64,000 nt of DNA from an uncultured Alteromonadaceae bacterium. GTDB lineage: Bacteria > Pseudomonadota > Gammaproteobacteria > Enterobacterales > Alteromonadaceae. Positions 46,542 through 56,299 of this stretch are shown here, in pieces. The position numbers were made by a program, and so were the translations under genes. Position 1 is the stretch's first letter; every line of letters starts with the position of its first letter. The stretch covers positions 62,001-126,000 of the forward strand of contig CANMXU010000009.1 of NCBI GenBank assembly GCA_947501935.1, written 5' to 3'. Under the pieces are notes generated by a model. It did no database searches. It saw only the letters and a program-made list of their open reading frames with translations, and had not been told where the DNA came from.

Positions 46542-47546
46542 CTACGGCTTAGCAATAAAACCTACGGCGTCATAAACTGAAGTTAATACTTTACTAGCAC
46601 GTTCTGAGGCTTTATCAGCACCATTGCGCATTACTTGCTCTAGAAACGCTTGGTCATTACGGTATTGATGAAACTTCTCTTGAATTGGCTCTAATAAAGC
46701 AACCACAGCGCCAGCAACATCACCTTTTAAATGACCATACATTTTATCTTCATACTGTGGCACTAAATCAGCAACGCTTGTTCCTGTGGCACAAGATAAC
46801 AGCGATAATAAATTAGATACGCCAGGCTTTTCTTTAACATCAAAATAAATACGCGCTTGCTCGTCTGAGTCAGTTACTGCACGCTTAATTTTTTTGGTGA
46901 TTTTTTTAGTGTCTTCTAATAAACCAATAAAGTTACCTGGGTTCGTATCAGACTTAGACATTTTTTTAGTTGGCTCTAATAAACTCATTACCCGTGCACC
47001 GTGCTCAGGAATAAACGGTTCAGGAACCACAAAAACATCGCCATAAATATTATTAAAGCGGGTGGCAATATCTCGCGCTAACTCTAAATGCTGCTTTTGA
47101 TCATCGCCTACCGGTACTTGATTTGCACGATACAATAAAATATCAGCGGCCATTAATACCGGATAAGTAAACAAACCTGAATTCATATTCGCTTCAGATT
47201 TTTGTGACTTATCTTTGTATTGAGTCATGCGGTTTAGTTCACCCATTTGGGTATAACAATTTAGTACCCAACTAAGCTGAGCATGCTCTGGCACATGAGA
47301 CTGAATAAAAATTGTACTTTGCTCTGGGTCAACGCCACAAGCTAAATACAAAGCTAAACCGTCTAAGGTTGCGTTGCGTAACGCTTGAGGTTCAGGACGA
47401 ACGGTGATCGCGTGTTGGTCAACCAACATATAATGGCAATCATGACTTTGTTGCATGTTCACCCATTGTTTTATGGCGCCTAAATAGTTGCCAATAGTAA
47501 GTTCGCCTGACGGCTGACAGCCACTTAATACGATAGGTTTAGTCAT
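46542..47546 (-). CDS. trpS: Tryptophanyl-tRNA synthetase
   Basis: 334 residues, the standard length. Class I motifs: [15 protein letters not shown] (HIGH-equivalent) near residue 15 and [13 protein letters not shown] (KMSKS). Also [16 protein letters not shown], typical of TrpRS. It charges tRNA-Trp. It follows rpe by 66 bases on the same strand; the gph gene usually found between rpe and trpS in enterobacteria is absent here. Confidence 0.97.
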   Translation of the reverse strand: MTKPIVLSGCQPSGELTIGNYLGAIKQWVNMQQSHDCHYMLVDQHAITVRPEPQALRNATLDGLALYLACGVDPEQSTIFIQSHVPEHAQLSWVLNCYTQMGELNRMTQYKDKSQKSEANMNSGLFTYPVLMAADILLYRANQVPVGDDQKQHLELARDIATRFNNIYGDVFVVPEPFIPEHGARVMSLLEPTKKMSKSDTNPGNFIGLLEDTKKITKKIKRAVTDSDEQARIYFDVKEKPGVSNLLSLLSCATGTSVADLVPQYEDKMYGHLKGDVAGAVVALLEPIQEKFHQYRNDQAFLEQVMRNGADKASERASKVLTSVYDAVGFIAKP

Positions 47547-47612
47547 GTTGTTCCTTTGAATTTTTTACGATTTAATGTTTTACGATTGTTGCCAATAGTA
47601 CTTAATGAAAAA

Positions 47613-48287
47613 TTATTGGCTAACTTTAGTTAATTCTGCGCGCATTTTATCGATTACCGCTTGGTAATCAGGCTGTGAAAATATTGCTGAACCGGCAACA
47701 AACATATCCGCACCTGCTTCAGCAATTTCGGCAATGTTGTCTATTTTCACGCCGCCGTCTATTTCTAAACGAATATCTCGACCACTTTTTACAATACGCT
47801 CTTTTACCAAACGTAGTTTGTCTAACGTTGATGGAATAAATGACTGGCCACCAAAACCAGGATTAACTGACATCAGCATAATCACGTCGAGTTTATCAAT
47901 AATAAAATCTAAATAATGTAACGGGGTTGCTGGGTTTAATACCAAGCCAGCTTTACAGCCGTGATCTTTAATCAACTGTACGGTGCGGTCAAGGTGTTCG
48001 GTGGCTTCAGGGTGAAAAGTAATAATATCAGCGCCTGCTTTAGCAAAAGCGGGGATCAAACTATCAACTGGCTTAACCATTAAATGCACATCTATAGGGG
48101 CGGTAATGCCGTAATCTCTTAATGCCTGACAAAACATCGGTCCAAAAGTTAAATTAGGAACGTAATGATTATCCATCACATCAAAATGCACAACGTCTGC
48201 GCCTGCGGATAATACTTTAGCGACATCTTCACCTAAACGAGAAAAGTCGGCCGACAAAATTGATGGTGCAATTAAAAATGAAGACAT
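47613..48287 (-). CDS. rpe: Ribulose-phosphate 3-epimerase
   Basis: 224 residues forming a TIM barrel: [35 protein letters not shown] (catalytic Asp), [19 protein letters not shown], and [12 protein letters not shown]. It interconverts ribulose 5-phosphate and xylulose 5-phosphate in the pentose phosphate pathway. It probably shares a promoter with trpS downstream. Confidence 0.97.
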   Translation of the reverse strand: MSSFLIAPSILSADFSRLGEDVAKVLSAGADVVHFDVMDNHYVPNLTFGPMFCQALRDYGITAPIDVHLMVKPVDSLIPAFAKAGADIITFHPEATEHLDRTVQLIKDHGCKAGLVLNPATPLHYLDFIIDKLDVIMLMSVNPGFGGQSFIPSTLDKLRLVKERIVKSGRDIRLEIDGGVKIDNIAEIAEAGADMFVAGSAIFSQPDYQAVIDKMRAELTKVSQ

Positions 48288-48405
48288 GTTTTACCCCTTG
48301 TAAAAATCAGCGCTACTTTATAACAAATAGCGTAAATATGCGATATTTCTTGCTTGTTTTCAGTGCAAATAACAGGTTTGGTAACTAAGCTCTAGCAATA
48401 TCCAC

Positions 48406-48422
48406 TGCACTACAAAAGTGCA
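48406..48422. promoter_or_regulatory. NtrC-type enhancer site 1
   Basis: TGCACTACAAAAGTGCA: a 17-base dyad with GCAC-N7-GTGC, the NtrC consensus spacing. It lies about 155 bases upstream of the sigma-54 element. Confidence 0.65.
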
Positions 48423-48439
48423 TTTACATATTTTAACAA

Positions 48440-48454
48440 GCACTAAAATAGTGC
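48440..48454. promoter_or_regulatory. NtrC-type enhancer site 2
   Basis: GCACTAAAATAGTGC, again GCAC-N7-GTGC, three helical turns (33 bases) from site 1 (centre to centre). Paired sites on the same face of DNA are usual for NtrC enhancers. The right arm overlaps a further hairpin, AATAGTGC TCT GCACTATT (48447-48465). Confidence 0.65.
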
Positions 48455-48562
48455 TCTGCACTATTACAATTATTTTAATTAAAAAATACGAAGAAATAGG
48501 TATATTTTTATCCGATTGTTATTTAAGGATTTATTAAATAAATATCACCTATTTATATAGTC

Positions 48563-48578
48563 AGGCACCTTCTTTGCA
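48563..48578 (+). promoter_or_regulatory. Sigma-54 promoter (-24/-12)
   Basis: AGGCACCTTCTTTGCA: GG (48564-48565) and GC (48576-48577) separated by exactly 10 bases, close to the consensus TGGCAC-N5-TTGC. Transcription would start near 48589, giving a leader of about 40 bases before the porin start. Confidence 0.75.
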
Positions 48579-48630
48579 GAATACTTAGCAAACAATATTT
48601 TAAAAAATTAAAATCACAAGGGTAACAAAC

Positions 48631-49293
48631 ATGAAAAAAACATTACTATCAATCGCACTTTCAACTGTATTAGCTTCTACAGCTTTAGTTTCAACTCAAG
48701 CTTCTGCTATTGCAGACATTGAAGGCCTTAGTGCTAACGCAGGTGTTGTATCACAATACTTTTTCCGTGGTGTAGTTCAAACAGATACTGCTTCAGCAAG
48801 TGCTGGTCTTGACTATGAAAATGGCAACTTTTCTGTTGGTACTTGGGCTGCTGATGTACAAGATGGTTTAGAAATTGATATTTATGGTGCTTACGCTAAC
48901 GAACTAGAAAGTGGTTTAGGCTACAGCGTTGGTTTTACTTCTTACCAATATACTGGTGAAGAGTTTGATACTTCTTATAATGAGATTAACCTTGGTTTAA
49001 GCTACGGTATTTTCTCAGCTTCATACAATATTGGTGAGCATGAAGTTAAAGGCGGTTCAGATGAAGATTTTACTTTCCTTTCATTGTCTGTTGAACACGA
49101 AGGTTTATATGCTACTTACGGCAAATGGGGCGATGACTTTTTAGACAATGGCGACTACCTAGAATTAGGTTACGGTACAGATGTATCAGGTTTTGATGTT
49201 GGCGTAGCTGTTATTATCAATTCAGAAGAATTAGATTTAGAAAATGGTGAAGGTGAAGAGTCTTTAGTATTTAGCATCGGTAAATCTTTCTAA
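48631..49293 (+). CDS. TorF-family putative outer membrane porin
   Basis: 220 residues. Clean signal peptide (cleavage after TQASA), then a small beta barrel: LSANAGVVSQYFFRGVVQTDT, FSVGTWAADV, LEIDIYGAYA, YSVGFTSYQY, ending LVFSIGKSF with terminal Phe. This is the conserved 'FFRG...' small-barrel family found in marine gammaproteobacteria. AAGGG lies upstream of the ATG. The sigma-54/NtrC-type promoter suggests it is made when nitrogen is scarce, so it might admit a nitrogen compound; that is inference. Confidence 0.88.
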   Translation: MKKTLLSIALSTVLASTALVSTQASAIADIEGLSANAGVVSQYFFRGVVQTDTASASAGLDYENGNFSVGTWAADVQDGLEIDIYGAYANELESGLGYSVGFTSYQYTGEEFDTSYNEINLGLSYGIFSASYNIGEHEVKGGSDEDFTFLSLSVEHEGLYATYGKWGDDFLDNGDYLELGYGTDVSGFDVGVAVIINSEELDLENGEGEESLVFSIGKSF

Positions 49294-49340
49294 GCTTTTT
49301 ACTTATTTATGACTATTTAATTAGTTAAAGTAAATATACA

Positions 49341-49374
49341 AAACCCAAACTAGCTTTGCTGTTTGGGTTTTTTT
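49341..49374 (+). terminator. Terminator after the porin gene
   Basis: Stem AAACCCAAAC...GTTTGGGTTT with an inner AGC/GCT pair and a following T tract, 48 bases past the stop. Confidence 0.9.
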
Positions 49375-49437
49375 ATACATCTCATTTAAGCTCTGATATG
49401 GTAATGATTAAGCAAAGTAAAAATAACGGCTTAATTT

Positions 49438-49635
49438 ATGAGTAAAAACCAATCTTCACTAAAGCAAACCATTAAAAGTGTCGCCTCGGCATTTTTGGGT
49501 GTGCAAAGTAATCAAAATAGAGAAAAAGATTTTAGCGAAGGAAAATTTAGTCACTTCGTTATAGTCGGTATTATTGGCGTGATAATGTTTATTGGCTTAC
49601 TCGTTGCAGTAGTTTCTTTGGTTATTCCTTCCTAA
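49438..49635 (+). CDS. DUF2970 small membrane protein
   Basis: 65 residues. Signature LKQTIKSVASAFLGVQSNQN, REKDFSEGKFSHF then one membrane helix (VIVGIIGVIMFIGLLVAVVSLV). The DUF2970 family is common in gammaproteobacteria and its role is unknown. It lies between the porin and dam, its 3' end pointing at dam. Confidence 0.87.
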   Translation: MSKNQSSLKQTIKSVASAFLGVQSNQNREKDFSEGKFSHFVIVGIIGVIMFIGLLVAVVSLVIPS

Positions 49636-49652
49636 AATAACTTACAGAAGCC

Positions 49653-49680
49653 AAAGGTAGCCGTTAACTACCTTTCTTTT
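49653..49680 (+). terminator. Terminator of the DUF2970 gene overlapping the end of dam
   Basis: Arms AAAGGTAG / CTACCTTT around a 7-base loop, followed by CTTTTTGC. The stop codon of the convergent dam gene lies inside the hairpin. Confidence 0.7.
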
Positions 49681-50500
49681 TGCTTTTGTAAGCAACCAAT
49701 AATTCAGCAACTTTTTTGCGTCCATTGCCCTTTTGACTTATCGTTCGGGCAACCTGAATAGATTTTAATTTATCGGCATTTTCATAAATTTTACGCGTCC
49801 AAATGGTATCGTGATTACTAATAAGTACCGACCCCTGATTAGCCGCGCTCACTTCTTCGGCCGCATTGGCCAAATCAGCCTGTTCGTCTAAACCAAAACC
49901 GTTACCAGCATAACTGGTAAAACTCGCCGTTTTACTTAATGGTACATACGGAGGATCACAATATATAACGTCGCCCTGCTGCGCACGAGCAAATGTTTGA
50001 CGATAGCCTTCACAAACAAAGGTCGCTTTCTTGGCTTTTTCAGCAAAGAAATACATTTCATCTTTAGGGAAGTAAGGTTTTTTATATTTACCAAATGGTA
50101 CGTTATATCCGCCTGATTTATTGTAGCGACAAAGGCCATTATAGCCATGACGATTCATATACAAAAACAATAATGAGCGTGTATAAACATCATTGGTAGC
50201 ATTAAAGTCAGCTCTGAACTGGTAGTACACTTCGGCTTGGTTATTTTCTGGCGAAAATAGCTTTTCAGCATCACAAATGAATTGCTCAGGTTGATCTTTG
50301 AGGATTTGATAAAGATTGATTAAGTCTTGGTTTATATCGTTAAGCAGGTAATGTTCATAATCAGAATTTAGAAAAATAGAACCTGCACCAACAAAGGGCT
50401 CAATAAGGCGATCGCCTTTTGGGAGCATTTTTCTGATCACATCGCTTAGACCATATTTACCGCCAGCCCATTTAAGAAATGCTCGATGCTTTTTAATCAT
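49664..50500 (-). CDS. dam: DNA adenine methyltransferase (GATC)
   Basis: 278 residues. N-terminal FLKWAGGKYGL and IEPFVGAGSIFLNS (SAM-binding motif I), LNDINQDLINLY, catalytic DPPYVPLS, and a C-terminal NGRKKVAELLVAY. Dam methylates the adenine of GATC and directs mismatch repair, replication timing and gene control. It sits in the conserved aroK-aroB-damX-dam string. Confidence 0.97.
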   Translation of the reverse strand: MIKKHRAFLKWAGGKYGLSDVIRKMLPKGDRLIEPFVGAGSIFLNSDYEHYLLNDINQDLINLYQILKDQPEQFICDAEKLFSPENNQAEVYYQFRADFNATNDVYTRSLLFLYMNRHGYNGLCRYNKSGGYNVPFGKYKKPYFPKDEMYFFAEKAKKATFVCEGYRQTFARAQQGDVIYCDPPYVPLSKTASFTSYAGNGFGLDEQADLANAAEEVSAANQGSVLISNHDTIWTRKIYENADKLKSIQVARTISQKGNGRKKVAELLVAYKSKKKGS

Positions 50501-50566
50501 GCCTACAGAAAACCTTAACCAATCAATGCTTTTAAAATAAAGGCGAATTGTATCCTTTATTTTGCA

Positions 50567-51949
50567 TTATTGGGAGCTTTCAAAGGCATTGATTTCATTA
50601 TTAACCGTGTTTATTGACTTAATAAATGCGCCTGATTTTTTGATTGACTCAGGTAAGGCTGCTAAATACTCAACTGCAAGTAATTTACTTGCAAAAACTT
50701 CTGTCGTTAATACTAACATCGGCTTATTTTCCAATAAGCGATAATAGCCATGATAAGGTATTGCACGGTGCGCCAATATAAATTCATCGAGAGCTTGCTG
50801 CTTACTAAAACCTGACAATTGAATAACGTAGCCTGAACTTTCATTTAAATAATAATCGCTGTTTAGCCCTTGCAAACTTAGTTGATTGGTTATTACTTTA
50901 TCTGTTGGTTGTTTGGCTTTATCTGCACTATTTAGCGGGGCTTCTTTGACGATTTCAAATGAGTCAGTAATGGCTTGTACTATTTCATTATTGCTCGCTG
51001 CTTGAATAGGCTCTATTAGGGTTTCACTTTCAGCATTCACTAAAGTTTTTGCCCCCATTAACCAGCCATGAATATCTTCTGGTGTTGCGAGTTGCTCTTC
51101 AGTATTAGCAGGCTTTGCTAGTGGTTTAATACTTTCACTTTCTACTTTATTTTCAACTAGGCTAACTTGTTCTTCTTGCTCAATTACTGGTTTTTTTATC
51201 GGCAAAACAAACTCGGTGTTTTGTTCACTTGTTGCTATTTGGCTTGTAACCATAGGCAAGTTGCTAAACTTTAAGTTATCAAACTGATACAAGGCAACCA
51301 AGGCAATCACGACCACAGTTGAGAATAAGACTATTGACCAAATAATTTTTTGCGCAAAACTAAAGCTAAATAGTGATTTTTTATTGTTAAATAATGGCGA
51401 GTTAAAAGGTAAGATTTGCCCCGTTTCTGCTGACAGAATTGATAAGCTTTTATCAAACAGGCTAGCGTGTTGAGCTACAAGTCTTGCGGCACTTGCAGTA
51501 CCTGACATTACAACATTAATATCAATATTAGATTTTTTAGCAATGATGACAAGTTGAGAAAGTTCATGTATTAGCTGCAATGACGTATTCTGCACATTTT
51601 CAACAACTATACTGAGTGCTTTTTTATTTTCTTTGGCTAGATTAAAAACGGTTACAGCGAGTGATTGCTCAGGATCAAATAAGGTATTAAAAAATAGCTG
51701 TTCGATAATGCGGCAGCGAATTTGAATATCGTTTAACTTAGGTGAAATGGCGATATAGGCGGCATTATGCTCGTCAGGTAGCGCGGCTAAAAATTGATTA
51801 GACACCTGAGAGCAAACACTGCTGTTTTCATCAATTATTAAAACAGCATGTTTAGAAAAGCGTAATACATAATCAATACGAGCATTAGTGCTTATTTGGG
51901 TAACGCTGGTATTGTTTGTATATGCTGGGGTTGCTTGGGCCGCAGACAT
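50567..51949 (-). CDS. damX: Cell-division SPOR-domain protein DamX
   Basis: 460 residues. An N-terminal ATPase-like region (~20-175; VLIIDENSSVCSQVSN, LSIVVENVQNTS), a membrane helix (IIWSIVLFSTVVVIALVALY), a Pro/Glu-rich linker and a C-terminal SPOR domain (~375-450; YVIQLSGFSKQQALDEFI, YHGYYRLLENKPMLVLT). SPOR binds denuded septal peptidoglycan. Its place between aroB and dam supports the name. The N-terminal half is more AAA-like than in E. coli DamX and lacks a clear P-loop. Confidence 0.88.
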   Translation of the reverse strand: MSAAQATPAYTNNTSVTQISTNARIDYVLRFSKHAVLIIDENSSVCSQVSNQFLAALPDEHNAAYIAISPKLNDIQIRCRIIEQLFFNTLFDPEQSLAVTVFNLAKENKKALSIVVENVQNTSLQLIHELSQLVIIAKKSNIDINVVMSGTASAARLVAQHASLFDKSLSILSAETGQILPFNSPLFNNKKSLFSFSFAQKIIWSIVLFSTVVVIALVALYQFDNLKFSNLPMVTSQIATSEQNTEFVLPIKKPVIEQEEQVSLVENKVESESIKPLAKPANTEEQLATPEDIHGWLMGAKTLVNAESETLIEPIQAASNNEIVQAITDSFEIVKEAPLNSADKAKQPTDKVITNQLSLQGLNSDYYLNESSGYVIQLSGFSKQQALDEFILAHRAIPYHGYYRLLENKPMLVLTTEVFASKLLAVEYLAALPESIKKSGAFIKSINTVNNEINAFESSQ

Positions 51950-51976
51950 GGTTCACCTATCTGTATTGTTGGTCAA

Positions 51977-53041
51977 TTACAGAATTTGCTGAAGCATGTC
52001 CTCGGTTACATCATCGCGGATTTCAGATTTGCCAATTGCAGTAGGAACTATAAATCGTAATTTTCCTGCTAAATTCTTTTTATCTCTACTCATATGAGAC
52101 ATAAAGGCATCGAAACTCATTTCTTCTGGTGATTCAAGCGGTAAACTAAAGGCTTCAATCAAAGCTTCAATGCGACGAAGATCTGACACTTCCAGTAAAT
52201 TCATCGTTACTGCTAACTTAGCAGCAAGTACCATGCCAGTGGCTACGGCTTCACCATGCAACCATTTTCCATAACCTAATTCGGCTTCTATTGCGTGACC
52301 AAAGGTATGCCCTAGGTTAAGTAAAGCACGAACTCCACCTTCTTTTTCATCAGCAGTTACTATGTCAGCTTTACATTGACAGCAGGTTTCGATCATTTTA
52401 GTAAGTACTGTTTTTTCTGACTTTTTAATGGCGTCGATATTATTTTCTAACCAAGAAAAAAATTCACCGTCACCTAAAATACCGTACTTAATAACTTCAG
52501 CCATGCCAGCATTAAATTCTCGCAATGGTAGTGTTTTTAAACTGTCGATATCAATAATCACCGCTTTTGGTTGATAAAAAGCGCCGATCATATTTTTGCC
52601 TAACGGATGATTAACAGCTGTTTTTCCACCTACAGATGAATCAACTTGCGAAAGTACCGTGGTGGGCACTTGAATAAAGTCGATACCACGTTGGTAACAA
52701 GCGGCAGCAAAACCCGTTATATCGCCAATAACACCGCCACCTAATGCAATAAGGGTAGTATCACGACCGTGCGATCCCGCAAGTAAATGCGACATGATCA
52801 AATCAAAATTCGCTAGGTTCTTCTGTGCTTCACCGTCAGCTAGAATCACTTCATCTACATCAAAGTCACTAAGCTGTGCTTTTAATGTATTCAAATAAAG
52901 TGGAGCAACTAAGTCATTAGAAACAATACAGACACGCTTGCTGCGAATATGACGGACAAAAAGGCTACTATCTTCTAGTAGCCCTGAGTCAATATAGATA
53001 GGATAACTGCGTTCATCCAAGTCAACGTTAAGAGTAGTCAT
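51977..53041 (-). CDS. aroB: 3-dehydroquinate synthase
   Basis: 354 residues. NAD-dependent enzyme of the shikimate pathway, making 3-dehydroquinate from DAHP. Motifs: [63 protein letters not shown] and HGEAVATGM. It starts 3 bases after aroK. Confidence 0.97.
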   Translation of the reverse strand: MTTLNVDLDERSYPIYIDSGLLEDSSLFVRHIRSKRVCIVSNDLVAPLYLNTLKAQLSDFDVDEVILADGEAQKNLANFDLIMSHLLAGSHGRDTTLIALGGGVIGDITGFAAACYQRGIDFIQVPTTVLSQVDSSVGGKTAVNHPLGKNMIGAFYQPKAVIIDIDSLKTLPLREFNAGMAEVIKYGILGDGEFFSWLENNIDAIKKSEKTVLTKMIETCCQCKADIVTADEKEGGVRALLNLGHTFGHAIEAELGYGKWLHGEAVATGMVLAAKLAVTMNLLEVSDLRRIEALIEAFSLPLESPEEMSFDAFMSHMSRDKKNLAGKLRFIVPTAIGKSEIRDDVTEDMLQQIL

Positions 53042-53044
53042 TGA

Positions 53045-53563
53045 TTAGAAATCTAAGCGTTCCACTATTTTATTAGCAACAACTTTAGCGCTTTGATCAT
53101 CTGTTTGAACAATCACGTCAGCGATTTCTTCATACATAGGATTTCTTTCTAGCGCGAGTTTTTCTAATACTACGCGTGGTTCTTCTGAGGTTTGCAATAA
53201 AGGACGACGACGATCACGCTGTGTACGAGCCACTTGCTTATCAATAGTCGTTTCTAAATAAACCACTACACCACGTGCTGACAGGCGATTTCTAACCTGT
53301 GCACTTATTACTGAGCCACCACCAGTTGCTAAGACAATGCCTTGCATTTCTGATAAGTCTTCAATAACGGTTTCTTCTCTTTTACGAAAGCCTTCTTCAC
53401 CTTCTAGATCAAAAACCCACGCGATATCTGCACCAGTACGGCGCTCAATTTCCTGATCTGAGTCATAAAAGTCTAAATGTAGCCTATCAGCTAACTCTCG
53501 ACCTATGGTACTTTTGCCGGCGCCCATTGGGCCAACAAGGAATATATTACGTTTTTCTGCCAT
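53045..53563 (-). CDS. aroK: Shikimate kinase I
   Basis: 172 residues. P-loop [11 protein letters not shown], shikimate site [36 protein letters not shown] and RDRRRPLL. It phosphorylates shikimate with ATP. First gene of the aroK-aroB-damX-dam string; separated from pilQ by 145 bases, where a promoter is likely. Confidence 0.97.
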   Translation of the reverse strand: MAEKRNIFLVGPMGAGKSTIGRELADRLHLDFYDSDQEIERRTGADIAWVFDLEGEEGFRKREETVIEDLSEMQGIVLATGGGSVISAQVRNRLSARGVVVYLETTIDKQVARTQRDRRRPLLQTSEEPRVVLEKLALERNPMYEEIADVIVQTDDQSAKVVANKIVERLDF

Positions 53564-53664
53564 TAGACTAACTTAATTCTCATTAAAAATTAATTACGAT
53601 TACAGGTATGAGGGGAGCCCTCGAAAATTTTAAGGGCGTAATTATCGCAATTGTTAGGTATAGA

Positions 53665-53703
53665 TTGCAAGTAAGTGGTGAGAAAATACTCCCTTACTTG
53701 CAA
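53665..53703 (-). terminator. Hairpin just after pilQ
   Basis: Arms TTGCAAGTAAG (53665-53675) and CTTACTTGCAA (53693-53703), an 11-base perfect stem, 6 bases past the pilQ stop. No T tract follows in the minus direction, so it may reduce rather than stop transcription into aroK. Confidence 0.5.
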
Positions 53704-53708
53704 AATAA

Positions 53709-55766
53709 TTAAAAATGTTCAGTAACTATGCGCGGTGTAACGAATATTAATAATTCTTTTTTCTCATTAAAATTGTTACTGTTTCTGAACATCCAGCCAA
53801 AATATGGGATATCACCCAATACTGGCACTTTGGAAACACTATTTATAATAGATTGTTGGTAAATACCACCTAATACAATAGTTTCACCATTATTAACTAA
53901 AACCTGCGTACCAATACGCTGAGTATCAATTGCTGGCGCTTGGCCATTTTGCACTGAAGACACGGTATCCTGAGTTACCACTAAATCAAGAATAATTCTA
54001 TCATCAGGGGTAATGTGTGGTGTTACTGTTAAACTTAATACTGCTTTTTTAAACTGTGTTGCAGTTGCACCACTTGACGCAGCTTCTTGATAAGGTATTT
54101 CGACACCTTGCTCAATATATGCTTCTTTTTGGTTTGCTGTGGTAATACGCGGACTGGCGATAATTTCGCCTTTGTTTTCTTGTTCCATTGCCGATAGCTC
54201 AAGATCTAAAATAGTACCGTCAGCTAATCGTGCAACCTGAAAAGCAATACTACCTGCTGGATTGGCTACAGGCAGGTTGACATTCATTCTATCAGACAGA
54301 CCTGGCACTACCCCTGCCGAGGCAGAATTTGCTCCTTCTAAAGTGCCTGAACTAGCGTATTGACCATCATTATTGGTAACACCCCAACGAATGCCTAATT
54401 CCTCATTGATATTATCTTTCACCGTAACCATGCGTGATTCAATAACCACTTGTCTCACCGGTATATCAAGCACATTAACCATGCGTTTAATATCTTCAAT
54501 ACTTTTAGCTGTATCTCGAATTAACAAGGTATTGGTACGTTCATCAACACTAACACTGCCACGTTCAGATAAAATACTGTTATCTTCATTTTTAATTAAG
54601 TTAGCAAATTCTGAGGCTTTGGCGTAGTTCACTTGTACATATTCAGAATATAGTGGTGCAAGTTCTTCAACTTGTTGTTGGGCTTGTAAATCTCTAGCTT
54701 CACGAGCAGCAAGTTCATCACTTGGCGCAACCATTAGAATATTGCCTTCCATGCGCTTATCAAGACCTTTTACTTTCAAAATAATATCGAGGGCTTGATC
54801 CCAAGGAACACCATCTAATCGTAAGGTGATATTTCCAGCTACAGTGTCACTGGTTACCAAGTTAAAACCATTATAATCAGCGATAATTTGTAATACGGTG
54901 CGTACCGGAATATCTTGGAAATTTAATGAAATAGCACGCCCTGAAAAGTCTTCAGTTTCACCCAAATAACCTGGTACTATTTCTTTTTCCATAACGGTTA
55001 ACGAAAATATGTTATTTGTTTGCTGATGACTAAAGGTAAATTCACCATTAATATCAACAACCAAGCGTGCATTTCGACCATCTTTAAAGGTTTCAATGCC
55101 GGTAACGATCGTACCAAAATCGGTAACGTCTAATTTGTATAATAAGTCTTCAACAATTTCAGTATTATGAAATTCAATATATAACTTACCAAGCTTATCG
55201 CTTACATCAACGGCAACCATACTATCTTCTAAGTAAACAAATACTTGCGCTTCATTTTCTTGGCCTCGACGAAAGTCGATTGAGTCAACATTATTGATAA
55301 ACTCACCACCAACAGGTGTTAGTTTTGCCACCGGCGAATTGCTGGTATCTTTATTTAATATTACTGAGAATTGATTATCAGATAAGTTCACATCAAAAAC
55401 TGACAGTTTATCGAGATTAACCGAAGCAACCACTAAGCCAGCCATTTTCTGTACCGTAATGCTTTTTACGCCGGCATGTTCGACTTTAGTTGATAATAAT
55501 TCAAGATCAAAGTCATTAGCATTAAAAGTAATGTCAATGCGCGCAGGGTTCATTGAGGTTTTAACTTGCGGCTGCTTATTGATAGTTTCTGAGAGAGAGA
55601 ATAGTAGCTCTATTTCTTCATTTTGCAGGGTATTATATTTAACACCCGTTAAAGTGGCAGACATTACCATTGAAGAAAATAAGCACAAAAAGCTTACGTA
55701 AAATGCTTTTACGCTCGCGATACGGATAAACGTTTTATAGTTATTCATTTTTTTATTTAGCAACAT
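53709..55766 (-). CDS. pilQ: Type IV pilus secretin PilQ
   Basis: 685 residues. Signal peptide, AMIN domains (residues ~35-250), secretin N0/STN domain (ISLNFQDIPVRTVLQIIADYNGFNLV), N1 and a C-terminal secretin channel (VRQVVIESRMVTV, GEIIASPRITTANQKEAYIEQGVEIPY, ETIVLGGIYQ, VPVLGDIPYFGWMFRN, ELLIFVTPRIV). It forms the outer-membrane pore for the pilus. The start at 55766 has AAGGAAG upstream and overlaps the pilP stop by one base. Last gene of pilMNOPQ. Confidence 0.96.
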   Translation of the reverse strand: MLLNKKMNNYKTFIRIASVKAFYVSFLCLFSSMVMSATLTGVKYNTLQNEEIELLFSLSETINKQPQVKTSMNPARIDITFNANDFDLELLSTKVEHAGVKSITVQKMAGLVVASVNLDKLSVFDVNLSDNQFSVILNKDTSNSPVAKLTPVGGEFINNVDSIDFRRGQENEAQVFVYLEDSMVAVDVSDKLGKLYIEFHNTEIVEDLLYKLDVTDFGTIVTGIETFKDGRNARLVVDINGEFTFSHQQTNNIFSLTVMEKEIVPGYLGETEDFSGRAISLNFQDIPVRTVLQIIADYNGFNLVTSDTVAGNITLRLDGVPWDQALDIILKVKGLDKRMEGNILMVAPSDELAAREARDLQAQQQVEELAPLYSEYVQVNYAKASEFANLIKNEDNSILSERGSVSVDERTNTLLIRDTAKSIEDIKRMVNVLDIPVRQVVIESRMVTVKDNINEELGIRWGVTNNDGQYASSGTLEGANSASAGVVPGLSDRMNVNLPVANPAGSIAFQVARLADGTILDLELSAMEQENKGEIIASPRITTANQKEAYIEQGVEIPYQEAASSGATATQFKKAVLSLTVTPHITPDDRIILDLVVTQDTVSSVQNGQAPAIDTQRIGTQVLVNNGETIVLGGIYQQSIINSVSKVPVLGDIPYFGWMFRNSNNFNEKKELLIFVTPRIVTEHF

Positions 55767-56299
55767 TACTTCCTTTGCCCCTCTGTATCCGCATTAACCA
55801 TAGCAACGACAGTCTCGCGCTCCACCCAACAACCGGCACCATCCGGTATTAACTCTACAACTTTAACGCTATTTTGACTAACGTCTGTAATTCTACCGTT
55901 ATACATGCCTACATAACCACCAACTGCAATACGATGCAAAGTTGCATCTGAGGCTTCAACTAACGCCCATGTAATATCAAATTCTCCTAAAGTTCCGCGC
56001 ATAACGAGGTCACTTAAGGCAAACTTCTCTAAAGGTTGCTTACGTCGGCGAGGATCTGGACTTAAACACCCCGACATTTGCTGTATTTTTTCTTGAATAG
56101 CTTCAGGCTTTGGTACGACAAAAGGACTGCGTAGCGTATCAGCTGAATAAACAACATGTTCAAACTGTGCGATTTCAGGCATAGGTTCAATATACGATGT
56201 TGTGCTTTCCTGCACTTGCACCATATGCGCTTTAATATCACTGGTATCATCAAAGCAACCGGCTAATGAAATACTTACTAATAAAATCAGCTTTTTCAT
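55766..56299 (-). CDS. pilP: Type IV pilus lipoprotein PilP
   Basis: 177 residues. Lipobox SLAGC at residues ~11-15, a flexible Pro-rich stretch, then the PilP beta-sandwich (LSDLVMRGTLG, RIAVGGYVGMYNGRITDVS, VELIPDGAGCWVERE). It links the PilN/PilO platform to PilQ. Starts within the last codons of pilO (4-base overlap). Confidence 0.94.
   Translation of the reverse strand: MKKLILLVSISLAGCFDDTSDIKAHMVQVQESTTSYIEPMPEIAQFEHVVYSADTLRSPFVVPKPEAIQEKIQQMSGCLSPDPRRRKQPLEKFALSDLVMRGTLGEFDITWALVEASDATLHRIAVGGYVGMYNGRITDVSQNSVKVVELIPDGAGCWVERETVVAMVNADTEGQRK

Larger units (their letters stand above)
48288..48630. other. Divergent regulatory region of rpe and the porin gene
   Basis: 343 bases holding two NtrC-type sites, an 8-base hairpin AATAGTGC/GCACTATT and a sigma-54 promoter, all upstream of the porin gene (separate entries). 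No gene is seen. Confidence 0.8.
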
